Source: Proteobacteria bacterium 005FR1 (GTDB taxonomy: Bacteria; Pseudomonadota; Gammaproteobacteria; Pseudomonadales; Cellvibrionaceae). From it: a stretch of 64,000 nt of DNA. Below the pieces are notes generated by a model that was given only the letters and a program-made list of their open reading frames with translations, did no database searches and had not been told where the DNA came from. Shown piece by piece: positions 20,001-29,047 of this stretch; the first letter of the stretch is position 1, and the number at the start of each line of letters is the position of its first letter. The stretch is taken from the NCBI GenBank assembly GCA_026192395.1, contig WACF01000001.1, forward strand, positions 428,977-492,976, read 5' to 3'. The translations under genes and the position numbers were made by a program.

Positions 20001-20552
20001 CTGGACGCGCAGAACGCCGATCTTCAGGAAGCGTTGGACACCCTGCAGGAAGCGATTCGCCGAATCGACAACGAGACGCGCAACCGCTTCAAGGAAACCT
20101 TTGAGCAAGTCAACTCCGGTCTGCAGGAGCTGTTCCCGAAAGTCTTCGGCGGCGGCAGCGCGTACCTTGAGCTGACCGGCGATGACATGCTCGATACCGG
20201 CATCACCATCATGGCACGTCCGCCCGGCAAGCGTAACAGCACCATTCACCTGCTGTCCGGTGGTGAAAAGGCGTTGACGGCGCTGGCCCTGGTATTCTCG
20301 ATTTTCCGGTTGAATCCCGCGCCTTTCTGTATGCTCGACGAAGTGGACGCGCCGCTGGACGACGCCAACGTGGGCCGTTATGCGCAGCTCGTCGCCGACA
20401 TGTCACAGAACGTACAGTTCATCTACATCACCCACAACAAGATCTCCATGGAGATCGCCCACCAGTTGATGGGGGTCACCATGCACGAACCGGGCGTTTC
20501 GCGTTTGGTAACCGTGGATGTGGACGAGGCGGCGGAACTGGCGGCTGTATAA
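17043..20552 (+). CDS. smc: Chromosome segregation ATPase SMC
   Basis: A 1169-residue protein with full SMC architecture: Walker A GPNGCGKSNIIDAVRW (residues 31-46), coiled coil about 170-500, hinge about 510-660, returning coiled coil about 665-990, then signature LLSGGEKALTALALVF and Walker B FCMLDEVDAPLDDANV. It forms the condensin ring that organises the chromosome. ScpA and ScpB partner genes are not in the window. Upstream 200 bp contain a possible -10 (TAGAAT, 16901-16906) but no clear -35. It precedes zipA by 68 bp, the order seen in Pseudomonas. Confidence 0.97.
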   Translation: MRLKSIKLAGFKSFVDPTTVTFPSNLCAVVGPNGCGKSNIIDAVRWVMGESSAKHLRGESMTDVIFNGSGGRKPVGQASIELIFDNSDGTIVGEYASFTEISVKRKVTRDAQNSYFLNGAKCRRKDITDIFLGTGLGPRSYAIIEQGMISNLIEAKPDDLRNTIEEAAGISKYKERRRDTENRIHRTLENLERLTDIREELERQLSRLERQSKAAEKYTEFKKEERWLRAQQLAMRIRDLDEKAKNNKDQITELELKIESLVTDRVNRNTAIEKLRSQHTELNDKFNEVQGRYYAAGSDIARVEQSIHHAEERSQQLRIDLDNSNRELREAEESLASDKQKAEAWQMELLEVEPQLSEVKATESISTEALLEAEGAMQTWQTEWDSFNQSAAKPQQDAEVQQSRIRHIEQVQVRLLERIERLRKEQAQLAEQVSDDNLDELKEEIAELDMVVEQKREELDGLVEKLELIRERSRENQKQLDQERSALQQMRGRHASLEALQQAAMAETSKDVTKWLEQQGIGGNPRLAEKIQVSDGWDTAVETVLGDSLQAVCIEGLDPLTSVLGNLQQGTVVLLDTQANPASGDHSKAPRLVDKVNSAVSVNGLLDGVYLAEDLGAALQLRSQLQAGESVVTRDGIWLGASWLRVAKGKDAASGILERQQELESLDERIATAESRIGELQEESDSLQSELKSVEGQQAQLRSAIETENRKISELQSSLSAKKVRIEESHNRHQRAASEIREAEAQMKMEGEHLAEARHLLSDAIEAMETNNIERERLMNQRDQFRSTLDNARQKARHDKDRSHELAMRFQSLKTQLESTKQGIERLEQQSTRLLERREMLQATIEELIEPLESNKLELTELLDRRLSVEGELTTARQAMEGVDHELREAERARSRIEQDLQSVREVLEKARIEAQTFHVQRQNSEQQLQQEDYQLDQVLAEMDTQLSVDEITQELEQIASRISRLGPINLAAIDEYKVEQERKTYLDAQNADLQEALDTLQEAIRRIDNETRNRFKETFEQVNSGLQELFPKVFGGGSAYLELTGDDMLDTGITIMARPPGKRNSTIHLLSGGEKALTALALVFSIFRLNPAPFCMLDEVDAPLDDANVGRYAQLVADMSQNVQFIYITHNKISMEIAHQLMGVTMHEPGVSRLVTVDVDEAAELAAV

Positions 20553-20620
20553 CAACAATTTGTTCAATTTGAATCGTGCCTGATTGAACCTTTGCTCGAA
20601 GAAATTGGCTGGAAAACGTT

Positions 20621-21802
20621 ATGCGTGAGTCGTTAACCGTCATTATCGCCTTGCTGATTCTGGCCGTCGTGCTGGATGGCCTGCGGCGCATGCGTCAGGC
20701 ACGTCGCGGCAAGATCCGCATGGCCAAAGGCAAGCGGCGGACCGTTGTCGCGGGTGATGGCGATGAGTATGGCAGCGAGCTGCCCAATGGTGGCGCGCGC
20801 GTAGTAAACGTGCGCAAATCGGACGATGCCCAGCAGCTGTACCGCAAAATCCGCGAAGAACGCGAACAGAAAAAGCGCCGCCTCGGCCGACCCAATCGTA
20901 TTCCCCAGCAGGTTGCCCTGAACCTGGACGAGCATGTTCCCACCCTGATGGAAATGGAACAGGACGAGCAGCGCGAGCAAGCGCGCAACAATCCCCGAAT
21001 GGAAAAACCGTCTGCATTGAAGCGTAAAAAAACGGCTGCGGTGCAGGAGGAACTACTCGATGAGGATCCGCTGTTTGATGATGGCGACCGCATTGAACCG
21101 CAGCTCTCCATGGAGCCGCAGCAAGCGCTGGAAGATGAGATCAGCGACGAAGCCTATTTCGGCTCGCCGGTCGAATCCGCGCCGACTGCATTCGCTGAAC
21201 GGGACGCGCAGGCCGATAATTTCGCCCCGGACGAAACCGAGCTGGGATCTCCTCAAAGCGAATACGAATCCGACGATTATCCTGATGACGAAGATCTCGA
21301 CGAGGGGGAATCCGGTTTTGGAGAGAACGGAGAGGGCGAAGAAGATCAGGAAGAGTCCTTACGCGAGCCGGAAGATGTCCTCGTCATCAACGTGATGGCG
21401 CCGAAAGGGCAGCGATTTCGCGGCGATGTACTGCTGGAAACCGTGCTGGAACGGGGTATGCGGTTCGGCAGCATGAACATCTTCCATCATCACGATTCGC
21501 TCAATGGCGGTGGCGGCGTGCTCTACAGCATGGCCAACATCGTGGTGCCCGGCACGTTCGACCTGGCCAGTATGAAAGACGACTTCACGACACCGGGTGT
21601 TAGCCTGTTTCTCGCACTTCCGGTCGAGGCCGATAGCAGCGAAGCGTTCGAAAACATGCTGAAAACTGCCAAGAGTATCGCCAGCCGACTCGGGGGTGAG
21701 CTGAAGGATGAGAATCGAAGTGTCCTGACCGCTCAGACGATCGAGCATTATCGCAGTCGCATCAAAGAATTCGAGCGCAAACGGCTGTCTCGGCACGACT
21801 GA
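20621..21802 (+). CDS. zipA: Cell division protein ZipA
   Basis: A 393-residue protein: N-terminal membrane anchor (residues 3-20) without signal cleavage, a basic stretch, a long linker about residues 60-245 that is very acidic and low in hydrophobics, and the C-terminal FtsZ-binding domain (about 250-390) with VINVMAPKGQRFRGDVLLE and MRFGSMNIFHHHD. ZipA tethers the FtsZ ring to the membrane. The linker is longer and more acidic than the P/Q-rich one of E. coli. It lies between smc and ligA, a conserved arrangement. Confidence 0.95.
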   Translation: MRESLTVIIALLILAVVLDGLRRMRQARRGKIRMAKGKRRTVVAGDGDEYGSELPNGGARVVNVRKSDDAQQLYRKIREEREQKKRRLGRPNRIPQQVALNLDEHVPTLMEMEQDEQREQARNNPRMEKPSALKRKKTAAVQEELLDEDPLFDDGDRIEPQLSMEPQQALEDEISDEAYFGSPVESAPTAFAERDAQADNFAPDETELGSPQSEYESDDYPDDEDLDEGESGFGENGEGEEDQEESLREPEDVLVINVMAPKGQRFRGDVLLETVLERGMRFGSMNIFHHHDSLNGGGGVLYSMANIVVPGTFDLASMKDDFTTPGVSLFLALPVEADSSEAFENMLKTAKSIASRLGGELKDENRSVLTAQTIEHYRSRIKEFERKRLSRHD

Positions 21803-21815
21803 AAATCCGACGTAA

Positions 21816-23891
<2,076 letters not shown>

Positions 23892-23933
23892 AAAAAGCAT
23901 GCAAACCAGGGATGATTGCATTGGGGATACAAC

Positions 23934-24542
23934 ATGCGACTGAAACCGTGTCTGCTGCTGGTGACCGTCAGCTTTCTGGCCGTCGGCTGTGCAACCACGC
24001 CGCCCAGTTCCGCCGACAATGTCTGCCATATCTTCGAAGAAAAGGGCAGCTGGTACGAAGATGCCAAGGAAGCCCAGGGACGCTGGGGCACCCCGATCCC
24101 GGTGACCATGGCCTTCATCCATCAGGAGTCGCGCTTTCACGCCAAAGCGCGCCCGCCGCGCCGTCGTTTTCTCTGGATAATCCCCGGGCCTCGCCTCAGC
24201 TCCGCTTACGGCTACCCTCAGGCAAAGGACACCACCTGGGAGTGGTATCGCAGTTCGACCGGAAACGGCTGGGCGGATCGTGACGATTTCGCAGATGCGG
24301 TCGATTTTATCGGCTGGTACAATGCCGAAAGCCGACGGCGCAACAAGATCGCCGCGAATGATGCCTACCATTTGTACCTCGCCTACCACGAGGGCCACGG
24401 AGGCTTCGAGCGGCGCACGTTCAGAAACAAGGACTGGCTAAAGGCCGTGGCGAAGAAGGTCTCTGCACGTACCGTTCGCTACACGCAGCAGCTCCAAACC
24501 TGTGAGGAAGAGCTGAATGATTCCGGCTGGTGGCCGTTTTAG
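23934..24542 (+). CDS. Lipoprotein with lytic-transglycosylase (SLT)-like domain
   Basis: A 202-residue protein starting at the ATG at 23934 (GGGGA upstream). A lipoprotein signal ends at the lipobox AVGC, with Cys19 as the acylation site. The segment MAFIHQESRFHAKAR has the catalytic-Glu pattern of SLT lysozyme-like folds (ExSRF), followed by SSAYGYPQAK in place of the GLMQ-type motif and AYHEGHGGFERR in place of AYNAGPG. It probably cleaves peptidoglycan from the outer membrane side. It follows ligA closely and may be in the same transcript. Confidence 0.75.
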   Translation: MRLKPCLLLVTVSFLAVGCATTPPSSADNVCHIFEEKGSWYEDAKEAQGRWGTPIPVTMAFIHQESRFHAKARPPRRRFLWIIPGPRLSSAYGYPQAKDTTWEWYRSSTGNGWADRDDFADAVDFIGWYNAESRRRNKIAANDAYHLYLAYHEGHGGFERRTFRNKDWLKAVAKKVSARTVRYTQQLQTCEEELNDSGWWPF

Positions 24543-24552
24543 GCGCGTTTAG

Positions 24553-24987
24553 ATGAACAATATGGATCAGGAATCGATCGTCTACGGCTGTATCAAGGAT
24601 GTCGCCGGCGATCACGACCGACTCGAGCGGCGGCGGGTCAACCGCGAAGCGATGCTGTCCCTGCCCAGTGGCGAGGATTGGTTGTTTCTCAGCCAGGAGA
24701 TGTTTTCGATTCCACGGCTGGAAGACATCGGCGGGCAGTATCACACTGAAGTCATGCATTTCGGCGCCTCCTATCGCGCGGTTGAATACGAGTGGGATCA
24801 ATGGATCGCCAGTTTCGAAGCGCTGCTTCGCAAGATGTACTGGGTATCCGCTACCGTTCACCTGGAAACGGAACTGAGTGGCATCCACACCTTCAACTGG
24901 ACCTCTCTGTCGGACAGTCATATCCCGGGCGCTAGCGATATCAAGGTGCAGTGCGAGTGGACTCGCGAGAATGTCATGGGCTTCTAG
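24553..24987 (+). CDS. Conserved hypothetical protein, 144 residues
   Basis: Not recognised. A soluble, acidic protein without signal or membrane segment. It is rich in aromatic residues (EYEWDQWIASFEALLRKMYW), and the C-terminus has a beta-rich look. It starts 10 bp after the lipoprotein stop. An internal start region shares this frame down to 24987. Its reading frame is well supported by codon use and by tight packing between neighbours, so it is a real gene rather than a shadow. No function can be proposed. Confidence 0.65.
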   Translation: MNNMDQESIVYGCIKDVAGDHDRLERRRVNREAMLSLPSGEDWLFLSQEMFSIPRLEDIGGQYHTEVMHFGASYRAVEYEWDQWIASFEALLRKMYWVSATVHLETELSGIHTFNWTSLSDSHIPGASDIKVQCEWTRENVMGF

Positions 24988-25069
24988 TAGCGGCGCAGCT
25001 CCGACTGGCGGGGAACGTCAGTCTCCTCAGACGCTCATAGAAGAGAACGAAAAGTGGAGCGGAACAATT

Positions 25070-25321
25070 ATGTTCGGATCAAAGCGAACCACCCGCTACG
25101 TCATCATCGCCGCTGTAATCCTTGCCGGGGTTTCGGTGATTGCCCTGTTGATGAGCAGCTTCGATGTGGAAACAGCACAATTGCTGGAACAGCTGCTCGC
25201 CATTTTCATCCTGCTTATCGTGCTCATGGCCGCTGCCTTTTTCGCAGCCTGGGGTCTGCGGGCAATCCAAAATCGTCGCGAGCGCTCATCTCGCCGTGAC
25301 GACGAAAACGAAGACGAATAG
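25070..25321 (+). CDS. Small two-helix membrane protein
   Basis: An 83-residue protein from the ATG at 25070, with GGAG 10 nt upstream; longer in-frame starts overlap the preceding gene. Two hydrophobic helices (about residues 11-29 and 42-64) are joined by an acidic turn, and the C-terminus is strongly charged (RRERSSRRDDENEDE), presumably cytoplasmic. It resembles the general plan of small stress or accessory membrane proteins but no family was recognised. Confidence 0.6.
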   Translation: MFGSKRTTRYVIIAAVILAGVSVIALLMSSFDVETAQLLEQLLAIFILLIVLMAAAFFAAWGLRAIQNRRERSSRRDDENEDE

Positions 25322-25445
25322 GAACACCGGCTCAACGTGAGAAGAGAAGGGCCGGGACAAAGAAGGGAAGAGGAAAGGAAAAAGGATACGAAAGAAAGCA
25401 GGGATTCAAACTAAACCAACAAATCGAAAGAAGTGGAGACAGGCG

Positions 25446-27068
25446 ATGCTGGGGGAAAATGCCACGGTAGTGGATGTAATCGACGAGAGCGTTAAGAAGT
25501 ACAAGAACAATCGCGCTTTTACCTGTCTCGGGCACACGCTGACGTTCGGCGACGTGGATGAACTGAGCGCACGTTTTGCCGCCTATCTGCAAACTGAAAC
25601 CTCTTTGCAGCCCGGAGACCGGATAGCGATTCAGCTGCCCAATATTCTGCAGTACCCGATTGTGCTCTTCGGTGCACTGCGGGCCGGGCTGGTGGTGGTC
25701 AACACCAATCCGCTATACACGCCGCGGGAGGTCAAGCACCAGTTGGTCGATTCCGGAGCCAAGGCTCTGGTAGTTCTGGCAAATGTCGCCAGCGCTGCGG
25801 CCAGCGTGATCGCCGATACGGATGTGGAGAAGGTCATCGTCACCGAAATAGCCGACCTTCACCCCACCGCCAAAAGACTCCTCATCAACAATGTTGTGAA
25901 GTATGTTCAGAAGGGCGTACCGGATTTCTCGTTTCCCAATCAGGTTTCATTTCGCGACACGCTCAAAGTCGACGAAGACCGCTTCAAGCCCGTGGCACGA
26001 AGCCCCCAGGATATCGCCGTGCTCCAATACACTGGAGGCACGACGGGCGTTGCCAAGGGCGCCATGCTCACCCACGCCAATCTTGTAGCCAACAAGGAGC
26101 AACTCTCAGAGCGACTTGACGAAATCATGGAGGAGGGCGGTCAGACCTGGGTAGCGCCTTTGCCGCTTTACCATATCTATGCCTTCACAGTGCACTGCAT
26201 GTCCATCTTCAGTTATGGCAATCGTAACCTGCTGATTCCCAACCCGCGCGACATCAAGGGCTTCGTCAAAGAACTTAAAGGCGAAGACGTATTCGGCTTC
26301 ATAGGCCTGAATACACTCTTTAACGCGCTGGCTCAGAATCCGGAGTTCCGAGCTCTCGACTTCAGTAATCTCAAATATACCGCTTCAGGCGGCATGGCAC
26401 TGACAAAGGACGCCGCTCGGGCATGGACTGAGGTCACTGGCGTGAGCCCCAGCGAAGGGTATGGCCTGACCGAAACCTCTCCCGTGGTGAGTACCAATCC
26501 CCCCGGTGCAATTCGCCAGGGCACCGTGGGTACCCCGGTCAAAGACACCGAGGTAAAAGTCATCGACGAAGAAGGTCAGACTCTGCCTCAGGGCCAGGTG
26601 GGAGAGCTTTGCGTTCGCGGTCCCCAGGTGATGAAAGGCTACTGGAACCGTCCCGAAGAAACCGCCAAAGTCCTCAGTGAAGACGGCTGGTTCAGAACCG
26701 GCGACATGGCGATGATCGAAGATGACGGTTATATCCGCATCGTCGATCGCAAGAAGGACATGATCCTCGTGTCCGGCTTCAACGTTTACCCCAACGAGTT
26801 GGAAGACATTTTGTCCGAGCACCCCGGCATTCTGGAAGCGGGTGTCATTGGTATACCCGATGAACACAGTGGCGAAGTGGTCAAAGCCTTCGTGGTTCGC
26901 TCCGACCCAAGTCTTACCGAAGAGCAGGTCCGCGATTTCGCCAGGAAGAATATGGCAGCTTATAAAGTGCCTAAATCGGTAGAGTTTTGCGAGAGCCTGC
27001 CCAAGTCTGCAGTTGGCAAGATTCTGCGCCGCGAACTGAAAGAACTCGATCAAAAGAAGGCGGGCTGA
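25446..27068 (+). CDS. Long-chain fatty acid:CoA ligase (FadD-like)
   Basis: A 540-residue AMP-forming acyl-CoA synthetase. The adenylate motif YTGGTTGVAKGAMLTHANL, SEGYGLTETSP, the hinge GWFRTGDMAMIEDDGYIRIVDRKKDMI and the C-terminal catalytic lysine in PKSAVGKILRREL are intact. It activates fatty acids for beta-oxidation or phospholipid reuse. GGAG precedes the ATG by 7 nt. The N-terminus is about 20 residues shorter than E. coli FadD. The patatin phospholipase gene follows after 12 bp, so fatty acids freed by one enzyme could be activated by the other. Confidence 0.9.
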   Translation: MLGENATVVDVIDESVKKYKNNRAFTCLGHTLTFGDVDELSARFAAYLQTETSLQPGDRIAIQLPNILQYPIVLFGALRAGLVVVNTNPLYTPREVKHQLVDSGAKALVVLANVASAAASVIADTDVEKVIVTEIADLHPTAKRLLINNVVKYVQKGVPDFSFPNQVSFRDTLKVDEDRFKPVARSPQDIAVLQYTGGTTGVAKGAMLTHANLVANKEQLSERLDEIMEEGGQTWVAPLPLYHIYAFTVHCMSIFSYGNRNLLIPNPRDIKGFVKELKGEDVFGFIGLNTLFNALAQNPEFRALDFSNLKYTASGGMALTKDAARAWTEVTGVSPSEGYGLTETSPVVSTNPPGAIRQGTVGTPVKDTEVKVIDEEGQTLPQGQVGELCVRGPQVMKGYWNRPEETAKVLSEDGWFRTGDMAMIEDDGYIRIVDRKKDMILVSGFNVYPNELEDILSEHPGILEAGVIGIPDEHSGEVVKAFVVRSDPSLTEEQVRDFARKNMAAYKVPKSVEFCESLPKSAVGKILRRELKELDQKKAG

Positions 27069-27080
27069 CGCGACACGGTT

Positions 27081-28220
27081 ATGAAGAGCGCGCTCATTCT
27101 GTCGGGCGGCGGAGCCCGTGCCGCCTATCAGGTGGGCGTGCTTTCGGCCGTCAAGGATATCCTCCCGGGTTCCGCCCACAACCCTTTCCCAATTATCTGC
27201 GGTACCTCCGCCGGTGCAATCAATGCACTGGCGTTGGCTACTCACACCGGCAGTTTCCGCGAAGCAGTTGCCGACCTATATACCATCTGGGGCAATATCG
27301 CCATCGAGCGAATATTCAAAACCGGCTGGTACGAACTAAGCAAAAGCACACTTCGTCTTGCGGGCTCTCTGTTCAATCAGGGTGTTGGCCGGGACCGGCC
27401 GCTGTCGCTGCTGGACAATCAGCCCCTGCGCGAATTCCTGCTGGAGACCATCCGTTTCAGCAACATCGAGAAAGGCATAGCGGCGGGAGATCTGGAGGCT
27501 GTGGCGGTAACGGCTCTGGGCTATACGTCGGGTGAGTCTGTCAGCTTCTTCCAAGGCCACCCGGACCTGAAAGGCTGGCGCCGCGCCCGACGGGTTGGAA
27601 GGCCAGCAGAACTGACGGTGGATCACTTGCTGGCGTCGTCGGCGATCCCAACTATTTTCCCGACCGTTAAAATTGATCGTGAATACTTCGGCGATGGCGC
27701 GATGCGGCAACTTGCACCGATCAGCCCTGCATTGCATCTCGGAGCCGATGGCATATTCGTTATTGGTGTCAGTACCAACCGCAATCCCGCTCACTGGGAC
27801 AAGCGCAAGATGCGTCCCCGCCATTCTCCTTCCATGGCTCAAATCATTGGCCATATGTGGAACAGCGCTTTCATCGACAGTCTCGAGGGCGATCTCGAGC
27901 ATCTGGAGCGAATCAACAAGTTGATCGCCAGAATCGATGAGGATGTCTACACCGACTCCGGCACCAAACTGCGCCCAGTGAAAACGCTGGTGATCTCTCC
28001 TTCCAGAGAGCTGGATAAAATCGCCGGCCGCAAGGTCCGCTACCTTCCTAGAAGCATGCGCTTATTCATGGGGGCCACCGGTGCAACCGCCCGAGGCGGC
28101 GGTGCGGCGGCGGCCAGTTACCTGCTGTTTGCCAAATCGTTTTGTGATGAGCTGATGGAATTGGGTTATCAGGATGCGATGTGGGAAAGGGAAGCGATTC
28201 AAGAGTTTTTTGGCGTTTAG
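27081..28220 (+). CDS. Patatin-like phospholipase
   Basis: A 379-residue patatin-family hydrolase. It has the oxyanion loop SGGGARAAYQVGVL, the nucleophile elbow GTSAGAIN (Ser43) and the catalytic Asp205 in FGDGAMRQ. No signal peptide is visible. Family members release fatty acids from phospholipids or neutral lipids. It is 12 bp downstream of the acyl-CoA ligase in the same direction. The paired hairpin repeats follow within 35 bp of its stop. Confidence 0.88.
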   Translation: MKSALILSGGGARAAYQVGVLSAVKDILPGSAHNPFPIICGTSAGAINALALATHTGSFREAVADLYTIWGNIAIERIFKTGWYELSKSTLRLAGSLFNQGVGRDRPLSLLDNQPLREFLLETIRFSNIEKGIAAGDLEAVAVTALGYTSGESVSFFQGHPDLKGWRRARRVGRPAELTVDHLLASSAIPTIFPTVKIDREYFGDGAMRQLAPISPALHLGADGIFVIGVSTNRNPAHWDKRKMRPRHSPSMAQIIGHMWNSAFIDSLEGDLEHLERINKLIARIDEDVYTDSGTKLRPVKTLVISPSRELDKIAGRKVRYLPRSMRLFMGATGATARGGGAAAASYLLFAKSFCDELMELGYQDAMWEREAIQEFFGV

Positions 28221-28254
28221 AGGCGCGGCAGCCGGTTGGGCCAGTTCTTAACGC

Positions 28255-28361
28255 GTTTGTCGATGGGGTGAAGCATTCTCAAAACGCATGAATCCATCCC
28301 TGGAGCTCCCGCGCCGCGTCCTGCGGCGAGGGTTTGAGAATGCTTCACCCCACCGACAAAC
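28255..28361 (+). repeat. Long-armed hairpin repeat, copy A (forward)
   Basis: A 107-bp element. A 29-nt left arm (28255-28283) and a 29-nt right arm (28333-28361) are complementary at 28 of 29 positions. The 49-nt interior starts with the shared core ACGCATGAATCCATCCCTG and ends in its own small hairpin CGCCGCgtcctGCGGCG. The core is shared with copies B, C and D; the arms are not. It lies between the convergent patatin and GNAT genes. Confidence 0.85.
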
Positions 28362-28436
28362 TCACGCCGTGCCTATTCGAACGAAGATTTTCTTTTCAGC
28401 TAACCAGCGCGCATTTGTTTGGAAACTACTGAAGTA

Positions 28437-28544
28437 GTTTGGGGTAGGGGGGAGCCCTTTTGAAACCTTCGCGGGAGGGACCCCGCGAAGGAGCTACAGG
28501 GATGTATTCATGCGTTTTCAAAAGGGCTCCCCCCTGCGCCAAAC
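28437..28544 (-). repeat. Long-armed hairpin repeat, copy B (reverse)
   Basis: A 108-bp element in the opposite orientation to copy A, 75 bp away. Arms 28437-28465 and 28516-28544 pair at 27 of 29 positions. The 50-nt interior (28466-28515) on the minus strand reads ACGCATGAATACATCCCTG followed by a 10-bp hairpin (CCTTCGCGGG ... CCCGCGAAGG) that is identical to that of C and D. Copies A and B together form one head-to-head module of 290 bp. Confidence 0.85.
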
Positions 28545-28565
28545 GTGATAGAGGCACGATATCCC

Positions 28566-28979
28566 TTATTTGGACATTTCGATGTCTAGGGTGACCGCTG
28601 CACCCTGCGACTTGTAGAAATCCACGGCATGAGGATCGGACACGATCAAAATGGATCGCGAACCGAAAACCCGAGCCTGGATTCTGGCGTGATTCAGCAG
28701 CGCACGCCCATAACCCTGACCCATATAGTCGGGATCGACGAACAAGCTATGGAGTTGTGTTTCGGTATCGGTGAGAAAGCCCAGGCAATAAAAGCCGACT
28801 AAGAGAGGATCTTCGGCGAGAGCGAAATAGTAGGAAGGGAAGTCGGTTTCGTGGTAGGTGAGTTCCTCTCGACAGGCTTCCATGAACGCAGAGCTGTAAC
28901 CCCAGGAAGCTTTTGAGCGGAAGGCCAGTTCGGAAAGGGCGAATGCGTCTTCAGGTCTTCCCTGGCGGATCCTCAACAT
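28566..28979 (-). CDS. GNAT-family N-acetyltransferase
   Basis: A 137-residue protein with the GNAT acetyl-CoA site: LHSLFVDPDYMGQGYGRALLNHA (motif A, with QGYGRAL as the pyrophosphate loop) and VDFYKSQGA (motif B end). It begins RIRQGRPEDAFALSELAFRSKASWGY, typical of small-molecule acetyltransferases of unknown substrate. It lies downstream of acnB on the same strand but beyond the acnB terminator, so it is probably transcribed separately. Confidence 0.85.
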   Translation of the reverse strand: MLRIRQGRPEDAFALSELAFRSKASWGYSSAFMEACREELTYHETDFPSYYFALAEDPLLVGFYCLGFLTDTETQLHSLFVDPDYMGQGYGRALLNHARIQARVFGSRSILIVSDPHAVDFYKSQGAAVTLDIEMSK

Positions 28980-29011
28980 CGCCAGTCCTTGCGTTGCGAG
29001 AGGGTGAAATA

Positions 29012-29039
29012 AAAACGGCGGGGAGGTCCCCGCCGTTTT
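29012..29039 (-). terminator. Rho-independent terminator of acnB
   Basis: A 13-bp perfect stem with a two-base loop (AAAACGGCGGGGA / TCCCCGCCGTTTT) starts 9 bp beyond the acnB stop. Read on the minus strand the right side continues into TTTTTATTTC. Confidence 0.85.
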
Positions 29040-29047
29040 CGTTTTGC

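Noticed and set aside
28437-28544. Repeat elements as ordinary rho-independent terminators
   Set aside because: They have a 29-nt stem, shared core, inner hairpin and paired layout, and lack a T-run directly after the stem; a secondary terminator effect remains possible.
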